Below, in pieces: positions 1 to 7,324 of a DNA stretch of 54,858 nucleotides. The position numbers and the translations under genes were made by a program. The notes beneath the pieces were generated by a model. It saw only the letters and a program-made list of their open reading frames with translations. It ran no database searches and had not been told where the DNA came from. Source of the DNA: an uncultured Collinsella sp. (GTDB lineage Bacteria; Actinomycetota; Coriobacteriia; Coriobacteriales; Coriobacteriaceae); NCBI GenBank assembly GCA_900754525.1, contig CAAEDE010000081.1, positions 1-54,858 of the forward strand. Direction: 5' to 3'. Position 1 is the stretch's first letter; every line of letters begins with the position of its first letter.

Positions 1-5
1 GACAT

Positions 6-82
6 TGCGGGGTGGAGCAGTCTGGTAGCTCGCCGGGCTCATAACCCGGAGGTCGTAGGTTCAAATCCTGCCCCCGCGACCA
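6..82 (+). tRNA. initiator tRNA-fMet (CAT)
   Basis: The sequence folds as a cloverleaf with anticodon CAT. The anticodon stem has three consecutive G-C pairs (GGG/CCC), the hallmark of initiator tRNA. The acceptor stem pairs 7-12 with 72-77, and the first position is a T-G non-Watson-Crick pair, as expected for initiators. CCA is encoded at 80-82. The 3' half from 45 onward is repeated exactly at 8693-8731, so an integrated element has rebuilt this end of the gene. Confidence 0.95.
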
Positions 83-83
83 A
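45..83 (+). repeat. Left attachment repeat (within tRNA-fMet)
   Basis: These 39 bp, from the 3' side of the anticodon stem through CCA plus one A, are identical to 8693-8731. Tyrosine integrases commonly cross over in tRNA 3' halves. Confidence 0.93.
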
Positions 84-89
84 AATTTC

Positions 90-125
90 AGCCCTGAACT
101 GGTAAAACGGTTCAGGGCTTTTTCG
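90..125 (+). terminator. Element-borne terminator for the tRNA
   Basis: A perfect 10-bp stem (AGCCCTGAAC, 90-99, with 110-119) is followed by a run of T. It lies just inside the left attachment site, so the element supplies it. It replaces the chromosomal terminator now displaced to 8741-8769. Confidence 0.9.
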
Positions 126-150
126 TTGCCTTGGGGCAAAAATGCCCAAA

Positions 151-178
151 GTAATCTGTATGGTAATATGTATGAGCG
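151..178 (+). repeat. 28-bp subterminal repeat, left copy
   Basis: The segment matches 8552-8579 at 27 of 28 positions. Each copy holds two related decamers (GTAATCTGTA and GTAATATGTA) 2 bp apart. One copy near each attachment site is the arrangement expected of arm-type integrase sites. The binding role is inferred. Confidence 0.75.
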
Positions 179-187
179 AAAAAAGCC

Positions 188-523
188 TTAGACCCTGCGT
201 TTCGCCAGGCTATCTCTGAGCGCTCGGAGCACCTCAACCGCAACGGGCAACTCGTCAATCTCGAATGAATCAAGAATCTCTTGCACCTCGGCGGAAAGCT
301 TCGCCTTGTCGGGTTTTGGGGCGTCACTGAGCAAAGCGTCGGTGCCTACCGACAGCTCCTCTGCAATCTTTGCGAGCACGGGCAAGCTCAGCTTGGTGTT
401 GCCCGTTTCGATGTGGCTCATGTGCGTTACCGATATTCCAACTTTTTGCGCGAGCGCCTCCTGCGACAGCCCGCAGGCTTTGCGGTAACGCCTGATGCGC
501 TGTCCTATGTCGAAGTATTTCAT
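188..523 (-). CDS. XRE-family HTH repressor
   Basis: This 111-residue protein has a classic Cro/CI-type helix-turn-helix at about residues 7-62, with the usual GLSQEALAQKVG helix and an IE-T-G-N segment. A short helical tail after about residue 75 may dimerise. It is the only gene at this end reading leftward and is divergent from the membrane-protein gene at 689. That is the usual layout for a repressor that keeps an integrated element quiet and controls its own promoter region. Candidate operator sequences lie at 524-688. The start codon at 523 has only a weak G-rich ribosome site. The family is clear; the repressor role is inferred from position. Confidence 0.9.
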   Translation of the reverse strand: MKYFDIGQRIRRYRKACGLSQEALAQKVGISVTHMSHIETGNTKLSLPVLAKIAEELSVGTDALLSDAPKPDKAKLSAEVQEILDSFEIDELPVAVEVLRALRDSLAKRRV

Positions 524-579
524 TTTAACCGCCCGTCAAAATCAAGTTGCCTTGAATCGTATGGGCGATTAGCCTCAAA

Positions 580-585
580 TATAAT
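580..585 (+). promoter_or_regulatory. Consensus -10 box (TATAAT) in the divergent region
   Basis: A perfect TATAAT lies in an AT-rich stretch between the repressor and the membrane-protein gene. No good -35 is seen at 16-18 bp; TTGAAT at 552-557 is 22 bp away. The site could need activation or serve a different start. Confidence 0.4.
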
Positions 586-629
586 AAACTGGAAAGGCTG
601 TATTTCATGCATGCAGTTAATGTTTGAGA

Positions 630-649
630 CCTCATTCTTACGAACGAGG
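630..649. promoter_or_regulatory. 20-bp inverted repeat, candidate operator
   Basis: CCTCATTC at 630-637 and GAACGAGG at 642-649 form an inverted repeat with one mismatch around TTAC. It sits between the -10 box and the RBS of the gene at 689, where the XRE repressor could bind. It could also fold as an RNA hairpin. Confidence 0.4.
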
Positions 650-688
650 CGAGAGCGTTAGTGAGTCAAAAAAACAGGAGGTAATGCG

Positions 689-1486
689 ATGACGCCAATG
701 AACGAGCAGGAAAACCTGCTATCGGGTATCACAATCGCTCATAACCTGATGCACCGCGTGGTCAGTCTTCAGCAACGCATCAACCAGCTCACCACTCAGT
801 TTGCCGCCAAGACGGAAAAGAAGACTAAAAGGCACCCTGTTCTCTATGCAATCGGGGGCTTCCTTATCGCGTTCACGCTTATCACGAGCACACCACTTAA
901 GGTGATAACGTATCTCCCTACCCTTCCGTTCTTCTCGATGGGAGGCACGGAGCTTCAATTGGCGGTCTGGAATATCGTGAACCTCATCGTCTCAGCTATC
1001 ATCGGTGCGATTCTATACAAGGTCATAGCGAAGACGGCGGACAAAAGCCGCTCCCAGAGAAATGCCGCGATTGACCAAAGCAACCAACGAGTTGAAGCCA
1101 ACAACCAGGCCCTAGCCCAGAGCATCGAGCAAACCAAGCAGGAGATTTTCGCCGTACAGCAGCAATGGGCTTCGCAGGTCGCCCCGTGGTACCCCATGGA
1201 TTACGACAGCATCGAAGCCGTGGATTTCTTCCTTGCTGCCGTGCGCAACCATCGCGCCACCACCGTACAGGAGATGGTCAACCTCTACGAGACCGAGATG
1301 CACCAGCGCCGCATGGAAGCGGGCCAGCAGCAGATTCTCAACCAGCAGCGCATCGGCAACATGCTGCAAATAGGCAACCTGTTCATGCAGGGGCAGATTC
1401 TCAATCAGGCTCAGCAGATAAACGCGAACACCGCCAGTGCGAGCGGCAACCTCGACTGGATGGCTCGCGCGATGGGAAAGCGCTAA
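689..1486 (+). CDS. Membrane protein with coiled-coil C-terminal half
   Basis: This 265-residue protein belongs to no family I recognise. Two hydrophobic segments, about residues 50-80 and 88-112, should span the membrane. The rest is a long, charged, glutamine-rich region (about 115-265) predicted to be helical and coiled-coil, ending in a Q/N/M-rich stretch. A strong AGGAGGT ribosome site at 676-682 supports the ATG at 689. It is the first gene rightward from the repressor and precedes a secreted-protein gene. Both may be envelope cargo of the element. The function is unknown. Confidence 0.75.
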   Translation: MTPMNEQENLLSGITIAHNLMHRVVSLQQRINQLTTQFAAKTEKKTKRHPVLYAIGGFLIAFTLITSTPLKVITYLPTLPFFSMGGTELQLAVWNIVNLIVSAIIGAILYKVIAKTADKSRSQRNAAIDQSNQRVEANNQALAQSIEQTKQEIFAVQQQWASQVAPWYPMDYDSIEAVDFFLAAVRNHRATTVQEMVNLYETEMHQRRMEAGQQQILNQQRIGNMLQIGNLFMQGQILNQAQQINANTASASGNLDWMARAMGKR

Positions 1487-1549
1487 GTAATGACGCGGTT
1501 GACATAACGAGGCAACTCGAAACCACCATGAAAGAAAAGGGGATGGATA

Positions 1550-2692
1550 ATGAACGGATTATCCCAGTGGGCGCGCTCGCATAAGCCCCAAGCCGCAGCG
1601 ATAGCCGCTGCGATCGTTGTTGCGATCGTTGTTGCGATAGCCGTGGCAAGTGGAGCGTTCGCAACGTCCGAGCAACAACCAGAACAGCAGGAGTCAAGAA
1701 CTGTCGATGTGACCCTCAGCGTCACGGCCGACCACGGCTGGGACGAGAACTCCACGCCCGCCATCGCCCATATCGAGGGCAACGATGTGGACTTCTACCA
1801 CGCGGTGACCCCTGATGCCGATGGCAACAAGGGCACTTCCACGGTCGAACTCGCCGAGGGCGACTACACCGTGAGCTTCGTCAGCCCCGTCAACTCCGAC
1901 GGTTCCGCATTCGACATCTACGACACGGGCGCTCCCGTCGACATCACCGTCGACGCCGACGCGAAGACCGCGCCTGCCGTCAACTGCCCTATGGCGCAGA
2001 TTCCCGCCGACAAGGTCACCGACGACATGCTCGCCGACATCGTCGACAAGACCAAGGACGCCATCAAGAAGGGTGACGAGACCCTGAAGGGCGACGCCGG
2101 CACGGGCATCCTCGACAAGCTCGACGGCAACGTCGCCAAGAACCCGAACGCGAGCGACAAGACCAAGCAGGAGGCGACTGACGCCGACAAGGACGTCGAT
2201 GTCAACGACAAGCCTGCCCAGACGACGCCGTCTGCCAAGAATGACGACAATGCTAAGGCTGACAGCAACGCTGGTTCCCAGTCTTCCAGCAACGGTTCTT
2301 CGAACTCTGGCAATTCCGGCTCAGCTTCCAGCAAGCCTTCCCAGTCCAGCCAGCCCTCCAAGCCCGCCCATACGCACACTTGGGTGAACCACACGGCTAC
2401 TCGTAACGTCTGGGTGAGCAACTGGGTCGACGTGCCCGACTACGGCACCAAGCAGGTTGTCGTAGGCAACACCTTCATCTTCTCCGACGGCTATTCCACT
2501 ACCGATATCAACGCCGCCAAGGAACACGCCCGCGAGTTGATTATAGCTGGTAAGGACTCTGGCTATCAGACAAGGCCCGTCTACGAGACTCAGCAGGTTC
2601 AGACTGGTTCCCACAAGGAGGACCACGGTTACAATAAGACCGAATCTTACGTGGACTACGTGTATTGCAGTTCGTGTGGTGCTCGCCAGTAA
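1550..2692 (+). CDS. Secreted or membrane-anchored surface protein
   Basis: The 380-residue product begins with a short charged segment and one long hydrophobic helix (about residues 14-38) that is either a signal peptide or an anchor. A beta-rich domain follows (about 48-145, rich in T, V, D and P). After it come a helical region, a low-complexity Ser/Asn/Gly/Lys linker (about 215-275), and a C-terminal domain of about 100 residues. That domain starts HTHTW and ends YCSSCGARQ. The His and paired Cys suggest a metal-binding or disulphide module common in actinobacterial cell-wall proteins. A 12-bp tandem repeat at about 1610-1640 lengthens the hydrophobic helix. A terminator follows. It is probably surface-exposed cargo of the element; the function is unknown. 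Confidence 0.78.
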   Translation: MNGLSQWARSHKPQAAAIAAAIVVAIVVAIAVASGAFATSEQQPEQQESRTVDVTLSVTADHGWDENSTPAIAHIEGNDVDFYHAVTPDADGNKGTSTVELAEGDYTVSFVSPVNSDGSAFDIYDTGAPVDITVDADAKTAPAVNCPMAQIPADKVTDDMLADIVDKTKDAIKKGDETLKGDAGTGILDKLDGNVAKNPNASDKTKQEATDADKDVDVNDKPAQTTPSAKNDDNAKADSNAGSQSSSNGSSNSGNSGSASSKPSQSSQPSKPAHTHTWVNHTATRNVWVSNWVDVPDYGTKQVVVGNTFIFSDGYSTTDINAAKEHARELIIAGKDSGYQTRPVYETQQVQTGSHKEDHGYNKTESYVDYVYCSSCGARQ

Positions 2693-2805
2693 CGGGTGGC
2701 ATGACCATCAGTAACGACGACATCATCACGGCACGTGCTGTGTTCGGGCATAGCCCTCACAGACCCGCGCGCTCCCTCCGGTCGCGTGCAGGTGTCCGTT
2801 TCCCG

Positions 2806-2850
2806 AACAAGAGGGAGCATCCGTATAGCGGGTGCTCCCCTTGTTTTTTG
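2806..2850 (+). terminator. Rho-independent terminator after the surface-protein gene
   Basis: A stem of 11 bp (2813-2823 with 2829-2839, one G-T) extends outward through AACAAG/CTTGTT and runs into TGTTTTTTG. The downstream genes are therefore probably a separate unit. Confidence 0.85.
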
Positions 2851-2917
2851 CCCAGATGCTCCGGAATACCGCGAAACAGGATCAGCAACAGCGCACCGGC
2901 CTTTGAAGGGCTTTTCG

Positions 2918-3069
2918 AGGTCTTTCGGTGGGCTGTTCTGAGACCTTTTCGCGCCCCTGTCCGAACAAAGCCCCTGCGAAGGTCTTTCGCTGGGCTGTGC
3001 TGAGCCCATTTCGCGCCCCTGCCCGAACAAAGCCCCTGCGGAGGTCTTTCGAAGGTCTTTCGCTGGGCT
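2918..3069 (+). repeat. 62-bp direct tandem repeat, about 2.4 copies
   Basis: AGGTCTTTCG recurs at 2918, 2980 and 3042, an exact 62-bp period, with an extra partial copy at 3053. The full units are well conserved and include GAACAAAGCCCCTGC. The repeat fills the gap between the terminator at 2806-2850 and the gene at 3139. No convincing ORF spans 2693-3138. Confidence 0.85.
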
Positions 3070-3138
3070 TTGGATGGGCATGCGTGAAAGACGCCTGCGG
3101 CGTCGGGTGCCTCTGAAACGGAGATAAGGAGGTACACG

Positions 3139-3492
3139 ATGGACAGGGAGCGTCTTGAACCCAGCAGCCCCCAGGAGGAGGCCATGTGGAGGGCGCAGGT
3201 GCTCAGGCGCACCGCCCGCATCTGCTCGGCGAAGGCCAAGGAGCTTGAGCGCATGGCGAAGGTGGACGGCAACGCCCCTATGCGCGACAGCGGCACCCTG
3301 AAGGACGTGCTCAAGCGCATCGACAACGTGATGGAGTGGCGGTTCGTGAACGCTCTGGGCGAGGTCGTCCTCGACGGGGACATGCTCGCGGAGAGCATCG
3401 ACTGCGAGGCCCTGCGCACCATGCGCTACTGCGTGGCTGAATGTCTCAAGCGAATCGAGGAGCGGGAAGCGGAGGGGAAAAGCGATGAGTGA
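3139..3492 (+). CDS. Hypothetical small helical protein of the element
   Basis: This 117-residue protein is acidic and charged, predicted mostly helical, with three cysteines and no membrane segment. No family is recognised. An excellent AAGGAGGT site (3126-3133) lies 5 bp before the ATG. Its last codons overlap the next start by 8 bp, so the two genes are probably translated together. Confidence 0.7.
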   Translation: MDRERLEPSSPQEEAMWRAQVLRRTARICSAKAKELERMAKVDGNAPMRDSGTLKDVLKRIDNVMEWRFVNALGEVVLDGDMLAESIDCEALRTMRYCVAECLKRIEEREAEGKSDE

Positions 3493-3766
3493 CTACGGCA
3501 TCAAGACCTACGCCGACCTCGCCGAGACGTGCGGGAACATGGTGCTCGCAAACGAGATGGCAAAACGCCCGCTTGAGCTTGTAAGTGGGGACTGGGCGCC
3601 ATGGGAGGAGATTTTCCAGTGGTACATCATACAGGACCCGTCGTTTGTCATGGGGCACACGGGCGAGCCGGTGTTCTACGACGAGGAGCTTGACCTGTAC
3701 GTCCTTGGGGTAAATCATCTAGGCACGGCTTGGCAGCTCGTGCCCGCTCCGACAATCTACGACTGA
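3485..3766 (+). CDS. Hypothetical small acidic protein of the element
   Basis: The 93-residue product has many Trp, Tyr and acidic residues and no membrane segment or motif I recognise. It overlaps the upstream gene by 8 bp and is followed within 11 bp by a strong terminator. The two form a compact bicistronic unit. The function is unknown. Confidence 0.68.
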   Translation: MSDYGIKTYADLAETCGNMVLANEMAKRPLELVSGDWAPWEEIFQWYIIQDPSFVMGHTGEPVFYDEELDLYVLGVNHLGTAWQLVPAPTIYD

Positions 3767-3776
3767 AAAGACGCCG

Positions 3777-3816
3777 AAGGGCGCAGCGAAACAATCGCTG
3801 CGCCCTTTATTTTTTT
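3777..3816 (+). terminator. Rho-independent terminator
   Basis: A perfect 13-bp stem (3777-3789 with 3795-3807) with a 5-nt loop runs into a long T-rich tract. It ends the two-gene unit at 3139-3766. Confidence 0.92.
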
Positions 3817-3840
3817 GCTTCGCGGACACTCAAGACGCAC

Positions 3841-3983
3841 TTTCTACACGTCGTCACTTTACGCCTGGACTTGTAGAAAAACTCCGAGAAGATTGCCCCG
3901 TTTATGGGGCTTGCCGAAGCGCTTTCTACAACTGTCGCAATTTTCGACAAATTCAACCCCTGAAACACGCCTTGTTTTCTACG
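3841..3983. repeat. Four TTTCTAC motifs in a gene-free stretch
   Basis: TTTCTACA occurs at 3841-3848 and 3923-3930, its reverse complement at 3872-3879, and TTTCTACG at 3976-3983. They lie in the AT-richer part of the gap between the terminator and the structured region. Clustered motifs beside a helicase gene could be protein-binding sites, for example at an origin. This is inference only. Confidence 0.45.
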
Positions 3984-4065
3984 GCGTTTCACGCCATATA
4001 TCAGGAGAAATCGCCTTGGCTCCCTCCGCTATACGCTTCGGGGGCAAAAAAGGCAAAAGGGCATA

Positions 4066-4329
4066 AGGGGGACTGACGCAGCGTGCGCTGCGGTCGGCAT
4101 AGCCGACAGTCCCCCTCGATGCGACCTTAGGGTCGCAAACGCTGCGAGCGCAAGGCGCTCGCAGATGCCGTCTCAGGACGTACGCCAGCGGGCTTGGGTG
4201 CCGGCGGAGCGCCACATGAAAAGGGACGGAGGCGAAAAGCCGTCCGTCCCTATCGAGACAGTGGATGCCGCCGTGATCGAAGCGACTACCCCTGCGGTGC
4301 GGGGCAGATCGCTTCGCTTTCGCGGCGGC
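4066..4329. other. Dense chain of hairpins: structured RNA or ssDNA region
   Basis: Almost every base here can pair locally. A three-way junction (4066-4116) has a 9-bp closing stem and two 6-bp hairpins (4077-4092 and 4093-4107). Then come a 7-bp hairpin (4120-4137), a perfect 10-bp hairpin with an AAG loop (4142-4164), an 11-bp bulged hairpin (4222-4251), and a nested structure closed by GCCGCCG/CGGCGGC (4267-4329) around an 8-bp stem. No believable ORF crosses it. It lies downstream of the leftward helicase gene. It may be a structured noncoding RNA, a 3'UTR, or a single-strand replication or transfer site. Confidence 0.6.
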
Positions 4330-4363
4330 CTGCATCATGAGGTTCAGCGGGCTGCGGGTTGGC

Positions 4364-4471
4364 TTACGGCTCGCCTTGCGGGACGTCTCGCACCAGCCCC
4401 TCGTATCGCTCCTTGATGCTGGCGGGCATGCACCGGCGGTCGGTGTCGGACCCGCAATAGGCTCTGTTCAT
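4364..4471 (-). CDS. Possible 35-residue protein coupled to the helicase
   Basis: An ATG at 4471 follows the helicase stop codon directly (TGAATG on the minus strand) and opens a 35-codon frame that ends before the hairpin region. The product is charged, with Cys at residues 6 and 14. The junction suggests translational coupling, but the frame is short and has no recognised homologue. It could be chance. Confidence 0.35.
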   Translation of the reverse strand: MNRAYCGSDTDRRCMPASIKERYEGLVRDVPQGEP

Positions 4472-6040
4472 TCACTCGGTCACTTCGTACTCCAAGATGA
4501 GCGGTTCGGGCCAGCCCATCTTTGAGGGGGCGCGGACGGGGTTTTGGGTGGAGCTCCATCCGATGCCGTGCTGGGGCAGGAGCGCCTTGACCTCCTTGAC
4601 GAAGACCTGCTTGGACTGAACCCTTCCCGAGGGGTTGTTGCGCCGCGACCAGTGACGGTACAGGTCGTGGAGGAACTGCCAGGGGAGCAAATCCCAAGTG
4701 ACTTGCGGCAGGATGTCGTCGAGGAACTGGCGCACGGGGTCGTTCACCTCGCGATACTCGGCAAGGAGCCTGCACGTCGCCTCGGGGGCGTCAAGCTCGT
4801 AGTAATCGGTCTTTGCGAGGATGCGGTGGAGCACGTATTCGAGGACTTCGGGTCGGTTCAGGTAGTCGCCCTTGATGTACTTGCGCTCGCAGCCCTCGAA
4901 GCGCTTCTCGAAGGGAATCACCAGAAGGCGGCGGTACAGAGACTCCGACTTGTCGCGAAGCTTCGGCAGCGAGTTGATGCACTGAATCATGAAGCCTCGG
5001 AACTTCACCGAGCGCGGGTCTTTGAACTTGCGGTTCATCAAGAACGGGTCTCCCGTGATGATGGACTTGAGCGCCGCCGCATCGTCCAGGTAGGTGCCCG
5101 TGTCGTTCTCGTCGGTGATGATGGCGGAGACGCGCGTGAGGGATTCGAGCTTGAAGTCGTCCCCGAACGCCTTGATGGGGATGGACGCCCACGCCCCCTT
5201 GCCGCAGAGGTTGCGGGCGAGGGTGCAAAACGTCCCCTTGCCGTTGTTGCCGAGGGTCGAGTACAGCCACGCGCTCTTGTTCCAGTCGACGTTGGGGCGC
5301 ACGACCGCACCGAGAACCTGCCAAAGAAGCTCCACGACCTTGGGGTCGTCGGAAAGCTCGTCCATCCACGTCACCACGTCCCAGTCGGTGCCGTCCTCGT
5401 TGTTGCGGATGACGGGATTGGGGGCGTCTTCCACGAAGTCCGTCCCGATTTTGGAGGTGAACACCAGCTCGGGGTCGAAGTCCATGAGAATCTTGTTGCC
5501 ATAGTCGTACAGGCCGTTGTTCACGGCGACGAGGTCGGGTTTGGTGCAGGGGGACACCACCTCGCACACCGCGCGCAAGATCGCAACGACCTCATCGACG
5601 TTGCGTTTGCTGATCGTTGCGTCATAGCGGCGGATAAGCCGCGTGAGGTTGTCGCTTCTGGTGTCGTAGACGCCCTTGGCGTCCCCCTCCGACTGGTACA
5701 CGCCCACGTCGTAGTTTCCGTCCCCCTCGTCTGCCGCCCAGCAGATGAGCTTGGCGTGGTGGAGCCACTTGATGGCAAGCGCAATCTGGAGGGGCAGAAG
5801 CTCCCTGAGCTTCTTGAGGCGCTCTCCCGGCGGCTTCTGGTCGGGGTAGGCGTCCTTCAGTTTTGCGCCGATTGGGGCATTTTCGTCACGAGGACCGAGG
5901 TTGTACCTCTCAATGGCGTTGTTGGTGGCTTGGAGCAGCTCATTCTCAATGGTTTCTGGGGACGGGATGCTGTCCATGTCGATGCCCCCAAGATAGTCTT
6001 CGGTCACGGTTCTTATAAGCTCGTTATACGTCTGTCCCAT
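4472..6040 (-). CDS. D5/P4-type SF3 replicative helicase
   Basis: This 522-residue protein carries the superfamily 3 helicase core of phage and plasmid replication proteins (P4 alpha C-terminal, poxvirus D5 type). The Walker A loop GNNGKGT is at about residues 264-270. A Walker B-like IITDEND is at 307-313. A motif C-like segment with conserved Asn and Arg residues lies at about 352-377. Residues 70-230 match the D5_N-type region by position. No TOPRIM, AEP or zinc-finger primase domain is visible, so it is a helicase without an obvious primase. The start is supported by GGAGGAG at 6047-6053. It probably unwinds the element's own origin; iteron-like repeats lie upstream. Confidence 0.88.
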   Translation of the reverse strand: MGQTYNELIRTVTEDYLGGIDMDSIPSPETIENELLQATNNAIERYNLGPRDENAPIGAKLKDAYPDQKPPGERLKKLRELLPLQIALAIKWLHHAKLICWAADEGDGNYDVGVYQSEGDAKGVYDTRSDNLTRLIRRYDATISKRNVDEVVAILRAVCEVVSPCTKPDLVAVNNGLYDYGNKILMDFDPELVFTSKIGTDFVEDAPNPVIRNNEDGTDWDVVTWMDELSDDPKVVELLWQVLGAVVRPNVDWNKSAWLYSTLGNNGKGTFCTLARNLCGKGAWASIPIKAFGDDFKLESLTRVSAIITDENDTGTYLDDAAALKSIITGDPFLMNRKFKDPRSVKFRGFMIQCINSLPKLRDKSESLYRRLLVIPFEKRFEGCERKYIKGDYLNRPEVLEYVLHRILAKTDYYELDAPEATCRLLAEYREVNDPVRQFLDDILPQVTWDLLPWQFLHDLYRHWSRRNNPSGRVQSKQVFVKEVKALLPQHGIGWSSTQNPVRAPSKMGWPEPLILEYEVTE

Positions 6041-6085
6041 GGCTTCTCCTCCGAATCTTTCGCGGTGTTTTTAGAATGTTTTACC

Positions 6086-6100
6086 GTGACATTCGGTGAC
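6086..6100. repeat. Two GTGAC motifs 10 bp apart upstream of the helicase
   Basis: GTGAC occurs at 6086 and 6096, in the leader of the helicase gene. The same GTGA core with the same 10-bp pitch is found in four copies at 8579-8615 near the right end. One element protein may bind both places. Confidence 0.35.
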
Positions 6101-6219
6101 TGAGAAGACCTCGTTATCTGCAAAAGCGCAGGTAGAAGGGCTTTCTGTTCATAAATGAGCGGAAAGTCGGTGTGCTGTTTTCGTAAAGTGAGGACGCCGC
6201 GGCGGAGAAGGTGGCGCAC

Positions 6220-6428
6220 GGCAGGTTTGGCAGGTGCGCGGCAGGGGTCGGCGCGGCGACTTCCTGCCGCCCTTCCTTCTGAGGCGATGGGGGCTGAGAG
6301 GGCGCTGGCAGTCCTGGCAGCCTAAATAGTACATGGACACAGGTAAGACCGTCCCCTGCCTTTTCGTGTACGTCTTCTTCCACCGCTACCCGTTTTGCGG
6401 TGGCGGGAGGGGCTGCCAGGGTTGCCAG
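6220..6428. repeat. Paired TGGCA motifs, iteron-like
   Basis: Motif pairs with a 9-bp pitch occur three times: GGCAGG at 6220 and 6229, TGGCAG at 6306 and 6315, and the inverted TGCCA at 6414 and 6423. Single copies lie at 6240 and 6464. The second and third pairs are mutual inverted repeats at 16 of 18 positions. Repeats upstream of a P4-type helicase resemble a replication origin or an autoregulatory site. The rest of the gene-free stretch 6041-7073 shows no convincing ORF. Confidence 0.45.
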
Positions 6429-7073
6429 TCCCGCGTTGCGAGCCTGCGGGCGGGGGTTTGGGATGGCAGTTCGGGCCTGAAAAGCCCTGCCGCAAGACTG
6501 CCGCGAGGCCGCAACGGCGTCGCCCCGATCATGCAACGACGGGATGAGGAGCGTGCGAGCGTGCGTTGCAAGTGCGGGGCTTGCCCTGCCGCTTATGGTG
6601 ACTTTATGGAACTGTTTTCCGAAAAACGCGGCGTGAAAACGGGCGCGTCTCTCTCGTTGCCCTCAGCATCGGTCTTCCCGGGCGATGTGCCTAAAATCAA
6701 GCGACATTTTCCCCGTTTGGCAAGAATGGCACAGCGGGGTAAGATGTCATCAGGCCGTTTGAGGCCTCGTGCTCTGGCGCTTCCGTCTTCTCGGAGCGCT
6801 AACCACTGGATGCAGGTGGCGTCTCCCATGACGCCTTAAGAGGCTGCCTCGGGGAAACAGAGCCTCCCCACGCCATGTCCGATGCACCAAACCCCTGCTC
6901 GGGCTGGGCAAGGCCAAAAGACCGCTGCAGGTCGGCTCGCGGGACGCGCGAATTGGGTTTCGCCGATTCCCGCATGTCAGGAAGCGCGGATGTGCGTATC
7001 GCATCCGATGGGAGCGCCTTCTGGCCAGGATGCACGCCGCTATTGCGGCTGTGCCTGTTGCCAGGAGGCAGTC

Positions 7074-7298
7074 ATGGCTACAAACGAAACCGATTCCATT
7101 TTTCTCATCGACTCAAAAGAGGCCGCATTCGTGCTGGGCATCAGCTCTCGCACGCTCGCGAACTGGCGCTGCAAGGGCCGAGGGCCTGCGTACATTCGCC
7201 TGGGCAAGAAGCGCTCCCCTGTGATGTATCGCGTGAGCGACGTGCAGGACTGGATTGTCGAACATCAGGTAAAGGCGAGCGGAGATGCTCGCCGATAG
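7074..7298 (+). CDS. Excisionase-like HTH protein (AlpA/MerR-type)
   Basis: The 74-residue protein has a winged helix-turn-helix of the HTH_17/excisionase type. The sequence FLIDSKEAAFVLGISSRTL is followed by a basic wing with a GKKR motif and a V-x-D-W-I helix. Frames starting further upstream exist, but AGGAGG at 7063-7068 sits 5 bp from this ATG. The gene lies 26 bp before the integrase in the same direction, the usual place for a recombination directionality factor or an integrase regulator. Confidence 0.85.
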   Translation: MATNETDSIFLIDSKEAAFVLGISSRTLANWRCKGRGPAYIRLGKKRSPVMYRVSDVQDWIVEHQVKASGDARR

Positions 7299-7324
7299 GC
7301 GACGCAAAGGAAGGGAGGTGAAAC

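Noticed and set aside
3979..4338. 119-codon minus-strand frame over the hairpin region
   Set aside because: Basic, low-information product across perfect hairpins; no ribosome site.
4544..6103. 519-codon open frame opposite the SF3 helicase
   Set aside because: The antisense helicase frame holds Walker motifs; this frame is a Val/Leu/Glu-rich shadow.
6114..7004. Several open frames of 60-168 codons in the gap before the excisionase-like gene
   Set aside because: None has a good ribosome site, natural composition or a known motif. The stretch is better explained by repeats.
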